Shown here: in pieces, positions 16,691 through 24,252 of the stretch
How positions within the stretch are numbered: the stretch's first letter is position 1
Layout: every line of letters starts with the position of its first letter
From: Bacteroidales bacterium
Lineage (GTDB): Bacteria; Bacteroidota; Bacteroidia; Bacteroidales; F082
Direction of reading: 5' to 3'
NCBI GenBank assembly: GCA_017460915.1
Contig: JAFUAA010000018.1
Location: 1-53,303, forward strand
DNA: 53,303 bases
The notes under the pieces: model-generated
Told to the model about the DNA's origin: nothing
The model's input: the letters and a program-made list of their open reading frames with translations, nothing else
Databases searched by the model: none
Program-made: the position numbers and the translations under genes

Positions 16691-16762
16691 TAGCCCATAG
16701 CGGAATCGAACCGCTGTTTTAAGTGTGAGAAACTTACGACCTAACCGCTAGTCGAATGGGCC
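16691..16762 (-). tRNA. tRNA-Glu (CTC anticodon)
   Basis: The minus strand folds as a cloverleaf. Acceptor GGCCCAT pairs with ATGGGCT, the D-arm is GACTAGCGGTTAGGTC, the anticodon arm is TAAGT-TTCTCAC-ACTTA with anticodon CTC, and the T-arm is GCGG-TTCGATT-CCGC. The CUC anticodon decodes GAG. CCA is not encoded: the discriminator A is followed by CAAAATC. It lies directly downstream of tRNA-Arg. Confidence 0.92.
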
Positions 16763-16790
16763 AAAAAAATAGGTTCTTTTTGCGGAACCT
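16763..16790 (-). terminator. Terminator-like hairpin between the two tRNAs
   Basis: On the minus strand AGGTTC-CGCAAAAA-GAACCT is followed by ATTTTTTT. It fills the whole 28-bp gap between tRNA-Arg and tRNA-Glu. It could end the tRNA-Arg transcript or act as a processing hairpin, since tRNA-Glu has no separate promoter in view. Confidence 0.55.
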
Positions 16791-16867
16791 TGGTGAACTA
16801 GGCGGGAGTCGAACCCACAACCGCCTGATCCGTAGTCAGGGACTCTATCCAATTGAGCTACTAGTCC
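16791..16867 (-). tRNA. tRNA-Arg (ACG anticodon)
   Basis: Acceptor GGACTAG pairs with CTAGTTC. The D-arm is GCTCAATTGGATAGAGT. The anticodon arm is CCTGA-CTACGGA-TCAGG with anticodon ACG, normally deaminated to ICG. The T-arm is GTGGG-TTCGACT-CCCGC, and a 3' ACCA is encoded. It is transcribed from the -7 box at 16885-16892. Confidence 0.95.
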
Positions 16868-16884
16868 AATCGTTTTTGACACTG

Positions 16885-16892
16885 CAAAAGTA
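16885..16892 (-). promoter_or_regulatory. Promoter -7 box of the tRNA unit
   Basis: The minus strand reads TACTTTTG, 18 bp upstream of the 5' end of tRNA-Arg. Confidence 0.65.
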
Positions 16893-17040
16893 CAGCTTTT
16901 TTCATTCTTGGCAATGAAAAAATGATATTTTTTTTCTTTTATGTTTCAATTTGTTGATTTATAAATGAATATATTTCCATTGAAAGGTGTTTCCACGGCG
17001 TCTTTTTTTTGCCTTTGCAGCTTTGCATCCGTTTTTTCTT

Positions 17041-17048
17041 TATTTTTG
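17041..17048 (+). promoter_or_regulatory. Promoter -7 box of pepE
   Basis: TATTTTTG matches TAnnTTTG and lies 29 bp before the ATG at 17077, which argues against the longer open frame starting at 16987. Confidence 0.65.
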
Positions 17049-17076
17049 CCCATCATTAAATCAAACATTTTTCGTC

Positions 17077-17850
17077 ATGAGACTATTACTTATCAGCAAT
17101 TCGACCAATTTCGGTGAGAATTATTTGGCCTGGGCTTCCACCCAGATAGAGCTTTTCTGCTTGCAGAACCATATTAATAAGGAGAGCCGTATTGTGTTCG
17201 TGCCTTTTGCAGGCGTCAACATCGGCGGGATGGTGTATCCCGAGAGCTATGATGCCTACGAGGCCAAGGTGAAGAACGTGTTCCGCACCAAGTTCGGCTT
17301 GGAAAACTTCGCCTCTGTGCATCATTTCGACGACAAGGTGAAGGCCGTCAACGAGGCGGACTGCATCGTGGTGGGTGGCGGCAACACGTTCCACTTGGTG
17401 GCTGAGATGCATCGCTACGGCCTGATGGAAGCCATCCGCAACCGCGCCTTGGCCGACGTGCCTTACATGGGCTGGAGCGCGGGCTCCAATGTGGCATGCC
17501 CGACGCTGTGCACCACCAACGACATGCCTATCGTGGAGCCGGCTTCGTTCAAGTGCCTCAATTTGTTGCCTTTCCAAATCAACCCACATTATCTCGACCC
17601 GCACCCTGAAATCGACAAGATGATCAAACACGGCGGTGAGACGCGACAAGACCGCATCAACGAGTATCTTGCTGTGAATCAAGACATGAAAGTGGTTGGA
17701 TTGCGTGAGGCCACGGCACTTTGGGTGACCGACAACAAGATGTGGCTCAAGGGTGGAAAGAAGATGGTCGTGATGCGCTACGGCAAGGAACCAGTCGAAA
17801 TCGAGCCCAATTCAGATGTGACATTCCTGCTGGAAGGGCAGTTGGCTTAA
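17077..17850 (+). CDS. pepE: Peptidase E (alpha-aspartyl dipeptidase, family S51)
   Basis: The protein has 257 residues from MRLLLISNSTNFGENYL at 17077. Peptidase E cleaves dipeptides with an N-terminal aspartate. The serine nucleophile lies in GWSAGSNVACPT. The strand-turn IVVGGGNTFHLVAEMHRYGL, the INPHYLDPHPE stretch and the following GETRQDRINEYL are conserved parts of the S51 glutamine-amidotransferase-like fold. It is slightly longer than the classic enterobacterial enzyme (about 229 residues). No signal peptide, so cytosolic. The stop codon overlaps the 3' end of the convergent TerB-like gene by 4 bp. Confidence 0.92.
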   Translation: MRLLLISNSTNFGENYLAWASTQIELFCLQNHINKESRIVFVPFAGVNIGGMVYPESYDAYEAKVKNVFRTKFGLENFASVHHFDDKVKAVNEADCIVVGGGNTFHLVAEMHRYGLMEAIRNRALADVPYMGWSAGSNVACPTLCTTNDMPIVEPASFKCLNLLPFQINPHYLDPHPEIDKMIKHGGETRQDRINEYLAVNQDMKVVGLREATALWVTDNKMWLKGGKKMVVMRYGKEPVEIEPNSDVTFLLEGQLA

Positions 17851-19223
17851 TTTTCAAACGCCTTAGCGTCTTCAAAGACGACAAGGCTACGGTCAAGGTG
17901 GATGATTTTTCGTCCACCTTTTTCGCCTTTGATGAGGTAGATGGCGGCCTCGTCGCCGATGAGGTCGCGGAAGGCCTTGCGGATGCGCGAAAGGTTGACG
18001 TTCATCGTCGCCCCGACGAAGTCGGTGAGGTTGTCGATGGCCTTGCGAAGCTGGTCGTCGTCGCTGTAGACCGAAATCTGACGGTAGATTTTGAAAAGCT
18101 CCGCCTTGTGGTCGTTGAGATGGCTGAGCAGCACGCCGTCGGGATGGAGGAGGAAAAAAACATACAACACCTTGCAGAGCGCGGGCATTTTCACTTCGGT
18201 GTTGTTGCGGTCGATGAGGAAAACCTCGCCTTTCTTGGTGATGTAAAGGCGACTCAGTTCGCGGTTGGCGTTGTATTTCAATAAGGTGTCGAGGATTATT
18301 TTGTGAAGACCTGTGTAGTTGAGTTCGTCTTTGGGCCTTTTGTCCGTTTTCAAGGCCATTTTTCTTACGAGTTGCTTTTCCTTGGCATCGGTGAGCACGG
18401 GATGGATTTTCAAGATGTTCGTGTAGAGCCTTGAGATGCGCCTTAAGGTTTTCAGAGGGTCGTTTGTGGTCTCCACGATGAGAAAATCTTGGCTTGGTCC
18501 CGACTTCAGGTTGCCTATTTTCATCAAAAAAGAAGGTTTTTCGATTTTCAGTACGTTGGCATTCAGATAGTTGAGAAAAATCTCTTTGGAAAGGAAGACG
18601 CTACTGAGTTCGGAGAGGTTATGGTCGATATGGTCGAGTTGGGGCTCGGTGAGGCTGGGCTCAATGTAGCTGAGGGTGTTGCGGAAGGTCTGTTTCTTGC
18701 TTTCGAGGTCGCGGATGACATGGGGCAGGTAGAAAAACTCGCGATGTGATTTGCGCAATTGCTTGCATAGGGCTTCGTAATCGCGTTCGATACGGGCGTT
18801 GACTTCGGCGTCGTAGTCGGCTTCCACGTAAAGGACGGCATTGCGGGTCTCGAAGTCGAGGGTGGCGATGGAGACCAGTTTGGCGTTGATGCCTTGGGTT
18901 TGCGGGAGCTCGATGCCGATGGCGAGGAGCAGGGCGGTCAGGAGGAGTTTCTCGGTGGCGTCCAGCGAGTCGTCGGAAACGGAAATGCGTTGGAACACCC
19001 AAAGGATGGCCGATTTTTCGTGCTGACCGAGGGTGTGCAAGGCCGCCACTGCGTCGGAGAGGCTGAGACGCATGGCTTTCTGGCGACTGGTCAGGGTGAT
19101 GCCGAACACTTCATAAGCCCTTTGCAGATAGTCTATTTCGCCTTGGTTGACGATGCCGTCACACTGTACCAAATCGGATAAGACTTTTGCCAATGCAATT
19201 TTGTGTTTTTCGTTGAATTTCAT
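17847..19223 (-). CDS. TerB-like domain protein of unknown function
   Basis: The protein has 458 residues from MKFNEKHKIALAKVLSDL at 19223. The open frame further upstream runs through the promoter region. Residues 5-90 look like a TerB-type helical domain, with the acidic motif CDGIVNQGEIDYLQRAYEVFGI. A middle helical region follows. The C-terminal third has LYITKKGEVFLIDRNNTEVKMPALCKVLYVFFLLHPDGVLL and RIRKAFRDLIG, with a winged-helix flavour. The N-terminal domain suggests a stress or envelope-related role, but I cannot assign one. It is transcribed divergently from the Ca2+ ATPase gene across a shared 120-bp region. Confidence 0.7.
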   Translation of the reverse strand: MKFNEKHKIALAKVLSDLVQCDGIVNQGEIDYLQRAYEVFGITLTSRQKAMRLSLSDAVAALHTLGQHEKSAILWVFQRISVSDDSLDATEKLLLTALLLAIGIELPQTQGINAKLVSIATLDFETRNAVLYVEADYDAEVNARIERDYEALCKQLRKSHREFFYLPHVIRDLESKKQTFRNTLSYIEPSLTEPQLDHIDHNLSELSSVFLSKEIFLNYLNANVLKIEKPSFLMKIGNLKSGPSQDFLIVETTNDPLKTLRRISRLYTNILKIHPVLTDAKEKQLVRKMALKTDKRPKDELNYTGLHKIILDTLLKYNANRELSRLYITKKGEVFLIDRNNTEVKMPALCKVLYVFFLLHPDGVLLSHLNDHKAELFKIYRQISVYSDDDQLRKAIDNLTDFVGATMNVNLSRIRKAFRDLIGDEAAIYLIKGEKGGRKIIHLDRSLVVFEDAKAFEN

Positions 19224-19286
19224 TGTTTTATCTATTGAATTTTGGGTTGTAACCTTGCAACTTGTTCCCAATTTGTGCGGAGGTTG

Positions 19287-19294
19287 TATTTTTG
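19287..19294 (+). promoter_or_regulatory. Promoter -7 box of the Ca2+ ATPase
   Basis: TATTTTTG lies 50 bp upstream of the ATG at 19345. It supports that start over the longer open frame from 19147. Confidence 0.6.
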
Positions 19295-19312
19295 CCGTGT
19301 TTTTTTCAATCG

Positions 19313-19320
19313 CAAAATTA
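19313..19320 (-). promoter_or_regulatory. Promoter -7 box of the TerB-like gene
   Basis: The minus strand reads TAATTTTG. The two divergent -7 boxes are 18 bp apart and their transcripts overlap, so the promoters probably compete. Confidence 0.55.
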
Positions 19321-19344
19321 CCATTTAATTCAATACCAGCAAAA

Positions 19345-22116
19345 ATGGCGAAAGATAATAAAAGAGGATTAAGCGCCAAACAGGTCGAGGAAAGCCGACA
19401 GAAACATGGCTGCAATGTGCTGACACTGCCCGAGAAAGCGCCGCTGTGGAAACAGTTTTTGGAGAAATTTGAAGACCCGATTATCCGTATTCTATTGATT
19501 GCCTTGTTGTTGTCGATAGGCGTGTCAGTATATCAATTGATTGTGGGAACTGCCACTTGGGCGGTCTTGTTCGAGCCTTTTGGTATCCTTTTGGCGGTGC
19601 TGTTGGCCACGACGGTGGGTTTCGTTTTCGAACTCAACGCGAACAAGAAGTTTGAGATCCTGAATCAGACTGAGGACGAGCAGATGGTGACCGTTTTTCG
19701 CAATGGCTTGGTGCAGCGCATCGAGCGGAAAGACGTGGTGGTGGGCGACGTGGTGGTGCTCTCAACAGGCGATGAAGTGCCCGCCGACGGCACGCTGATA
19801 GAGGCCATCTCGATGCGGGTGAACGAATCCGACCTGACGGGCGAGCCTTCATGCAGCAAGACTACGGTGAAGTCCGAGTTCAAGCCCGACGCGACTTATC
19901 CTTCCAATTATGTTTGCCGTGGCAGCACGGTGATGGAAGGTCATGGCATTTTCATTGTCGAAAAGGTGGGCGATGCCACGGAATGGGGCAAGGTGTACAG
20001 CGGCGCTCAGATTGACAATAAGGTGAAAACGCCGCTAAATGAACAACTTGACCGTCTTGGCCACGGCATTACGATGGCGAGCTATGTCATTGCCGGCCTG
20101 ATTTTGGTGCTACGGGTCTTGATGTATTTCATCTATGCCGGCGATGCCCCAATCGATTGGATGGATTTTGTTCGCTATATCCTTAACACACTGATGATTG
20201 CGGTCACGCTGATTGTGGTGGCCGTGCCCGAAGGCTTGCCGATGAGCGTCACGCTGAGTTTGGCGATGAGTATGCGCAGGATGTTGGAAACCAATAATTT
20301 GGTGCGCAAAATGCATGCTTGCGAAACGATGGGTGCCGCCACGGTGATTTGCACCGACAAGACGGGAACGCTGACCAAAAACCGCATGAGCCTTGGCGAA
20401 AGCTTGTTCTTTGGTTTGCGAGGCGGGAAGTTGGACGATGGCGAGGTCTCGCATTTGCTGCAAGAGAACATAGCCGTGAACTCGACCGCGTTCCTCGATT
20501 ACAGCGACCAGCAGAAGGTGAAAGTGGTGGGTAATCCAACGGAAGGAGCCTTGCTGCTTTGGCTTTTCGACAACAACATCGACTTTGTGAGGATTCGCGA
20601 CAATGGTCAGATTGTCAAACAGTTGCCGTTTACAACGAAGTATAAGTATATGGCCACGATTGTGAAGACACCTTTCGAGGGAGAGTATGTGCTTTATGTG
20701 AAAGGAGCGCCCGAAATCATGTTGAAACGCTGTGCGACGGTGAAACTGGCTGACCGTGAGGCGGGCATCCAATGGGCGAAGGACGAGGTGGAACGCAAGC
20801 TCATAGAATACCAAAGCAAGGCCATGCGCACCTTGGGCTTTGCCTACAAATACCTCACCGAGGAAGAGGTGAAGACCGTGTTCGAAAACGGCAAGTTGAC
20901 GGTTGAAAACTTGTGTTTCCTGGGCATCGTCGGCATCATCGACCCGATTCGCGACGATGCATCGGATGCAGTGCAAAACTGCCTCAACGCCGGCATCGGC
21001 ATCAAGATCGTGACGGGCGACACGCCAGGGACGGCACGCGAAATCGGTCGGCAGGTGGGACTGTGGACCGAAGAAGACGACCCTGAGCGACAAATGATTA
21101 CGGGCAAGGAATTTAACCTGTTGACTGACGAACAACTCAAGGAACGCATTGGCGACTTGAAGATTATGTCGAGGGCGCGGCCTTCCGACAAGGAACGCCT
21201 TGTGCGCCTGCTTCAAGAGCAAGGCGAAGTGGTGGCCGTTACGGGCGACGGCACCAACGACGCGCCTGCCTTGAACAAGGCCCAAATCGGCCTCTCGATG
21301 GGCGACGGCACCACGGTGGCCAAGGAGGCCAGCGACATCACCATCCTCGACAACTCGTTCCGCAGCATCGTCCGTGCTGTGATGTGGGGCCGTTCGCTTT
21401 ATCTCAATATCCAGCGGTTCATCCTTTTCCAGATGACGGTCAACGTGGTTGCTTGCCTCATCGTGCTGATTGGTGCGATGGTGGGCACGAGCTTGCCGCT
21501 TTCCGTGACGCAAATGCTTTGGATTAATCTGATTATGGACACCTTTGCTGCCATGGCTTTGGCCTCGTTGCCCCCCGACGCGGCGGTGCTGAACGACAAG
21601 CCTCGTTCGCGCGAGGCCTACATTATCACAAAGGACATGGCGCGCCGCATCTTTGGCGTGGGACTGCTGTTTGTCGCGGTGCTGTTTGGCTTCATCCAAT
21701 ACTTCATGCACTTTGACGTGGATTCCCTGGCCGAGTTTTCGTTGCGTGATTTTTGCGCCAGTTATTTCACTTTCAACCATTTGGTAGGCAAATTCACGCC
21801 AAAGGAAGTCTCGTTGCTCTTCACTATCTTTGTGTTTATGCAGTTTTGGAACATCTTCAACGCCAAGGCCTATCACACAGGGCAATCCGCCTTGAAAGGT
21901 TTCCTGGACAAGGACGTGCGTCGTGGTTTTGGCCTTACCTTATTAATAATAATGGTTGGTCAAATCCTGATTGTCACTTTCGGCGGCGAAATGTTCAGCG
22001 TGGTGCCTTTGCCTTTCGGCGACTGGTTGCGCATCATCGGTTTCACTTCGCTGATTCTGTGGTTCGGGGAAATGGGCCGATGGCTGAAAAAGTTGAAAAC
22101 AGCCAAAAAGAGTTGA
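19345..22116 (+). CDS. Calcium-translocating P-type ATPase (PMCA/SERCA type)
   Basis: The protein has 923 residues. It pumps Ca2+ across the inner membrane at the cost of ATP. It has the actuator motif DLTGEPSCSKT, the ion-site helix M4 with VVAVPEGLPMSVTLSLAMSM, and the phosphorylation site CTDKTGTLT. It also has the nucleotide-binding region with KGAPEIM and the hinge VTGDGTNDAPALNKA. C-terminal helices follow, with LWINLIMDTFAAMALA carrying the M6 N/D pair of type II pumps. The PEGL motif and this M6 sequence favour calcium over heavy metals. No accessory gene is in the unit; a small lipoprotein gene with its own promoter follows 63 bp later. Confidence 0.93.
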   Translation: MAKDNKRGLSAKQVEESRQKHGCNVLTLPEKAPLWKQFLEKFEDPIIRILLIALLLSIGVSVYQLIVGTATWAVLFEPFGILLAVLLATTVGFVFELNANKKFEILNQTEDEQMVTVFRNGLVQRIERKDVVVGDVVVLSTGDEVPADGTLIEAISMRVNESDLTGEPSCSKTTVKSEFKPDATYPSNYVCRGSTVMEGHGIFIVEKVGDATEWGKVYSGAQIDNKVKTPLNEQLDRLGHGITMASYVIAGLILVLRVLMYFIYAGDAPIDWMDFVRYILNTLMIAVTLIVVAVPEGLPMSVTLSLAMSMRRMLETNNLVRKMHACETMGAATVICTDKTGTLTKNRMSLGESLFFGLRGGKLDDGEVSHLLQENIAVNSTAFLDYSDQQKVKVVGNPTEGALLLWLFDNNIDFVRIRDNGQIVKQLPFTTKYKYMATIVKTPFEGEYVLYVKGAPEIMLKRCATVKLADREAGIQWAKDEVERKLIEYQSKAMRTLGFAYKYLTEEEVKTVFENGKLTVENLCFLGIVGIIDPIRDDASDAVQNCLNAGIGIKIVTGDTPGTAREIGRQVGLWTEEDDPERQMITGKEFNLLTDEQLKERIGDLKIMSRARPSDKERLVRLLQEQGEVVAVTGDGTNDAPALNKAQIGLSMGDGTTVAKEASDITILDNSFRSIVRAVMWGRSLYLNIQRFILFQMTVNVVACLIVLIGAMVGTSLPLSVTQMLWINLIMDTFAAMALASLPPDAAVLNDKPRSREAYIITKDMARRIFGVGLLFVAVLFGFIQYFMHFDVDSLAEFSLRDFCASYFTFNHLVGKFTPKEVSLLFTIFVFMQFWNIFNAKAYHTGQSALKGFLDKDVRRGFGLTLLIIMVGQILIVTFGGEMFSVVPLPFGDWLRIIGFTSLILWFGEMGRWLKKLKTAKKS

Positions 22117-22145
22117 CCGTCTTGCTTTTGTGAAAGAAAAGTTCG

Positions 22146-22153
22146 TATCTTTG
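22146..22153 (+). promoter_or_regulatory. Promoter -7 box of the lipocalin-like gene
   Basis: TATCTTTG, 27 bp upstream of the ATG at 22180. Confidence 0.65.
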
Positions 22154-22179
22154 CCGCTCCAAAATGAAAGGGTAAAGAA

Positions 22180-22527
22180 ATGAGTAAACATTTGATTACT
22201 ATCGTTTTAGTGTCGCTTATGGGGCTTGTCATGGCCTCATGCGGCAACAATTCGTTGGTGGGAACTTGGGTTGAACCCGCCGCTGAAGGAAGCTATTTGG
22301 GCGAGGTGGGCTTCACATTGCTCGAAAATGGCGAGGTGAAATCCATCAACACGGGCTTCAGGGAGTATACGCGCTGGGAACAAAAAGGCAAGAGGCTGAT
22401 TATCAGCGGTGTGATTAATTCCTCGGTACCCTCTGAGTTTGCCGACACTTTGGACATCATTTCCATCGACAAGGAAAAGCTCATCGTTGGCTCAGATGGC
22501 TATTCGGTGACGTATCAGAAAAAATAA
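22180..22527 (+). CDS. Small lipocalin-like lipoprotein
   Basis: The protein has 115 residues. MSKHLITIVLVSLMGLVMASC is a clear lipoprotein signal with the cysteine at residue 21. The mature part opens with GNNSLVGTWVEP, the G-x-W motif typical of lipocalin-like domains in Bacteroidales. Strand-like segments follow: LGEVGFTLLENGEVKSI, YTRWEQKGKRLIISG and LDIISIDKEKLIV. The ligand is unknown. It has its own promoter and precedes the carbamate kinase gene by 31 bp, so read-through into it is likely. Confidence 0.8.
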   Translation: MSKHLITIVLVSLMGLVMASCGNNSLVGTWVEPAAEGSYLGEVGFTLLENGEVKSINTGFREYTRWEQKGKRLIISGVINSSVPSEFADTLDIISIDKEKLIVGSDGYSVTYQKK

Positions 22528-22558
22528 TTAATTATATAATATTGTAAATCAATTATTT

Positions 22559-23500
22559 ATGAAGAAATTGGCTGTAATCGCCTTTGGCGGAAACGCACTG
22601 TTGAGAGGCGGACAGAAAGGAACTTATAAGGAACAGATGGAAAACGTCACGGAGACGTGCCAATCACTGCTTCCGTTTTTGAAGAATGACTATAACCTGG
22701 TGATTGGTCACGGCAACGGCCCTCAAGTGGGCAATGTGATGCTGCAACACGAGGCTGGCCACCATCAGTTTGGCGTGCCGGGTATGCCTATTGACTTCTG
22801 CGTGGCTGAAACCCAAGGACTTATCGGTTTCATGATTGAAATGGGATTGGGTAAGACTTTTGCCAAGGAAGGCATCAAGCGCAACGTAGTCACTTTGGTG
22901 ACGCAGGTCGTGGTCGACAAGAACGACCCCATGTTCCAAAACCCGACCAAGCCTGTTGGCCCTTATTACACCAAGGAAGAAGCCGAGAAATATGCCGCTG
23001 AGACGGGCTCCGTCTACAAGGAGGACCCGAAAGGTCGCGGCTGGCGCAAGGTGGTGGCTTCGCCGAAGCCCATCGCCATCCAGAACGTTGAACTAGTGAA
23101 GCAGTTAGCCGAACAGGGCAACATCGTCATCACCGTGGGCGGTGGCGGCATCCCTGTCATTGAGAAGGCCGACGGTAGCTTGGGTGGTGTTGAGGCCGTC
23201 ATCGACAAGGACTTGGCCTCGGCCATGACCGCCATCAACATCAAGGCTGACGAGTTTTACATCCTCACCGACGTGCCGAAGGTCTACATCAACTTCCGCA
23301 AGGAAAACGAGCAGGCTTTGGACACCATCACCGTGGCTGAAGCCAAGAAGCACCTGGCCGACGGTCAGTTCACCGAGGGCAGTATGGCTCCCAAGGTGCG
23401 TGCCGCCATCCTGTTTGTGGAAGCCACGGGCCACGAGGCCATCATCACCGAGGCCACACGTTTGGGCGACCCGACTTGCGGCACGAGAATTATCGCGTAA
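22559..23500 (+). CDS. arcC: Carbamate kinase
   Basis: The protein has 313 residues, the standard length. It makes ATP and carbamate from carbamoyl phosphate and ADP, or the reverse. The amino-acid kinase fold is clear: IAFGGNALLRGGQKGTYKEQ at the start, VIGHGNGPQVGNVMLQ, KPVGPYYTKEEAEKYA, GRGWRKVVASPKP, ITVGGGGIPV, the aspartate-bearing VIDKDLASA, and FTEGSMAPKVRAA near the end. No arcA (arginine deiminase) or ornithine transcarbamylase gene is adjacent, so its carbamoyl phosphate source is elsewhere. A strong terminator follows. Confidence 0.95.
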   Translation: MKKLAVIAFGGNALLRGGQKGTYKEQMENVTETCQSLLPFLKNDYNLVIGHGNGPQVGNVMLQHEAGHHQFGVPGMPIDFCVAETQGLIGFMIEMGLGKTFAKEGIKRNVVTLVTQVVVDKNDPMFQNPTKPVGPYYTKEEAEKYAAETGSVYKEDPKGRGWRKVVASPKPIAIQNVELVKQLAEQGNIVITVGGGGIPVIEKADGSLGGVEAVIDKDLASAMTAINIKADEFYILTDVPKVYINFRKENEQALDTITVAEAKKHLADGQFTEGSMAPKVRAAILFVEATGHEAIITEATRLGDPTCGTRIIA

Positions 23501-23509
23501 AGTGTAGAA

Positions 23510-24082
23510 TTACACAATTTCGGAAAACGCTATGCTGAACGCATAGCGTTTTTCTCTATTAATATGCGTCTCCAGACGGTAGCCTTCGCCGTCCAACACA
23601 CGGTGCAGGTTGTCGGAGAGACCCGTGCCGCGCAGTTTCACCACGGCTTCCTTTTTGGTCCAATATTGGGTGAAAGTCTCGATGAGGTCGGGCGAAGTGC
23701 GAATCCATTCGGCTTCGGCGGGGTTCATCGTCCGGCGGATGAGGGCGAGGCTGCCCTGCCTGAAGCTCTCGATGTCGATGCCGATAGGGGAGAAGTCGAC
23801 CGCCACAGCAATGCCGTTTTTGCAATGGCTGAGGTTGAAATGCACCTGTGGATGGTGTACCAAGAAAGGCTTGCCGTGCTCGTTACGCCCCATTTCCAAG
23901 TCGATGATGTCAAGCGGCCTCAGCAACTCCTGCAGCATCAGCCACGACTTCAGGCAGGCAAACCGCCCAAAGAGATGCTTGTATCGCAAAGCCTCATTGC
24001 GGCGTTGCCCGTTGACAAGGGGCAGCATCCGTTGCACCTCGGCCTCGCTGACTTGGGTCATATCGTCGAAAAGGGTTACCAT
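23510..24082 (-). CDS. 4'-phosphopantetheinyl transferase (Sfp type)
   Basis: The protein has 190 residues from the ATG at 24082 (MVTLFDDMTQVSE). An upstream in-frame TTG at 24103 lies inside the -7 box and cannot be the start. It transfers phosphopantetheine from CoA to carrier proteins. Signatures are FNLSHCKNGIAVAVDFSPIG, the metal-binding GIDIE, and FTQYWTKKEAVVKLRGTG, matching the W-x-x-KEA motif. The length is short but complete for the class. Carrier proteins and synthases are not near. The 3' end carries the terminator of the convergent arcC gene. Confidence 0.9.
   Translation of the reverse strand: MVTLFDDMTQVSEAEVQRMLPLVNGQRRNEALRYKHLFGRFACLKSWLMLQELLRPLDIIDLEMGRNEHGKPFLVHHPQVHFNLSHCKNGIAVAVDFSPIGIDIESFRQGSLALIRRTMNPAEAEWIRTSPDLIETFTQYWTKKEAVVKLRGTGLSDNLHRVLDGEGYRLETHINREKRYAFSIAFSEIV
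23526..23553 (+). terminator. Terminator of arcC inside the convergent gene
   Basis: AACGCTATGC and GCATAGCGTT form a perfect 10-bp stem around TGAAC, followed by TTT. It lies 26 bp after the arcC stop and within the last codons of the convergent phosphopantetheinyl transferase gene. Confidence 0.75.
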
Positions 24083-24100
24083 AACGGATTGAATCGGATG

Positions 24101-24108
24101 CAAAGGTA
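24101..24108 (-). promoter_or_regulatory. Promoter -7 box of the phosphopantetheinyl transferase
   Basis: The minus strand reads TACCTTTG, 19 bp before the ATG at 24082. Confidence 0.6.
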
Positions 24109-24225
24109 ATCATTCTTTGAGAAACCAATCCATGTAGCTTCTTTTTTCATTGAGAAAATATAGCATTTTGTTTTCAAAAATTGGCATTCGTTTGGATAAT
24201 TGTTTGAATTAATTGAAATAAAACG

Positions 24226-24233
24226 TATTTTCG
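24226..24233 (+). promoter_or_regulatory. Probable -7 box of the acyl-CoA synthetase gene
   Basis: TATTTTCG is one base off TAnnTTTG and lies 20 bp before the ATG at 24253. Confidence 0.4.
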
Positions 24234-24252
24234 CAGCAGTTTTTCAGTGGAT

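Noticed and set aside
20110-21885. A 591-codon minus-strand open frame
   Set aside because: It is the shadow of the Ca2+ ATPase gene, whose motifs are unmistakable.
22559-23500. Complete arginine deiminase operon
   Set aside because: Only carbamate kinase is present; neither arcA nor a transcarbamylase gene lies nearby.
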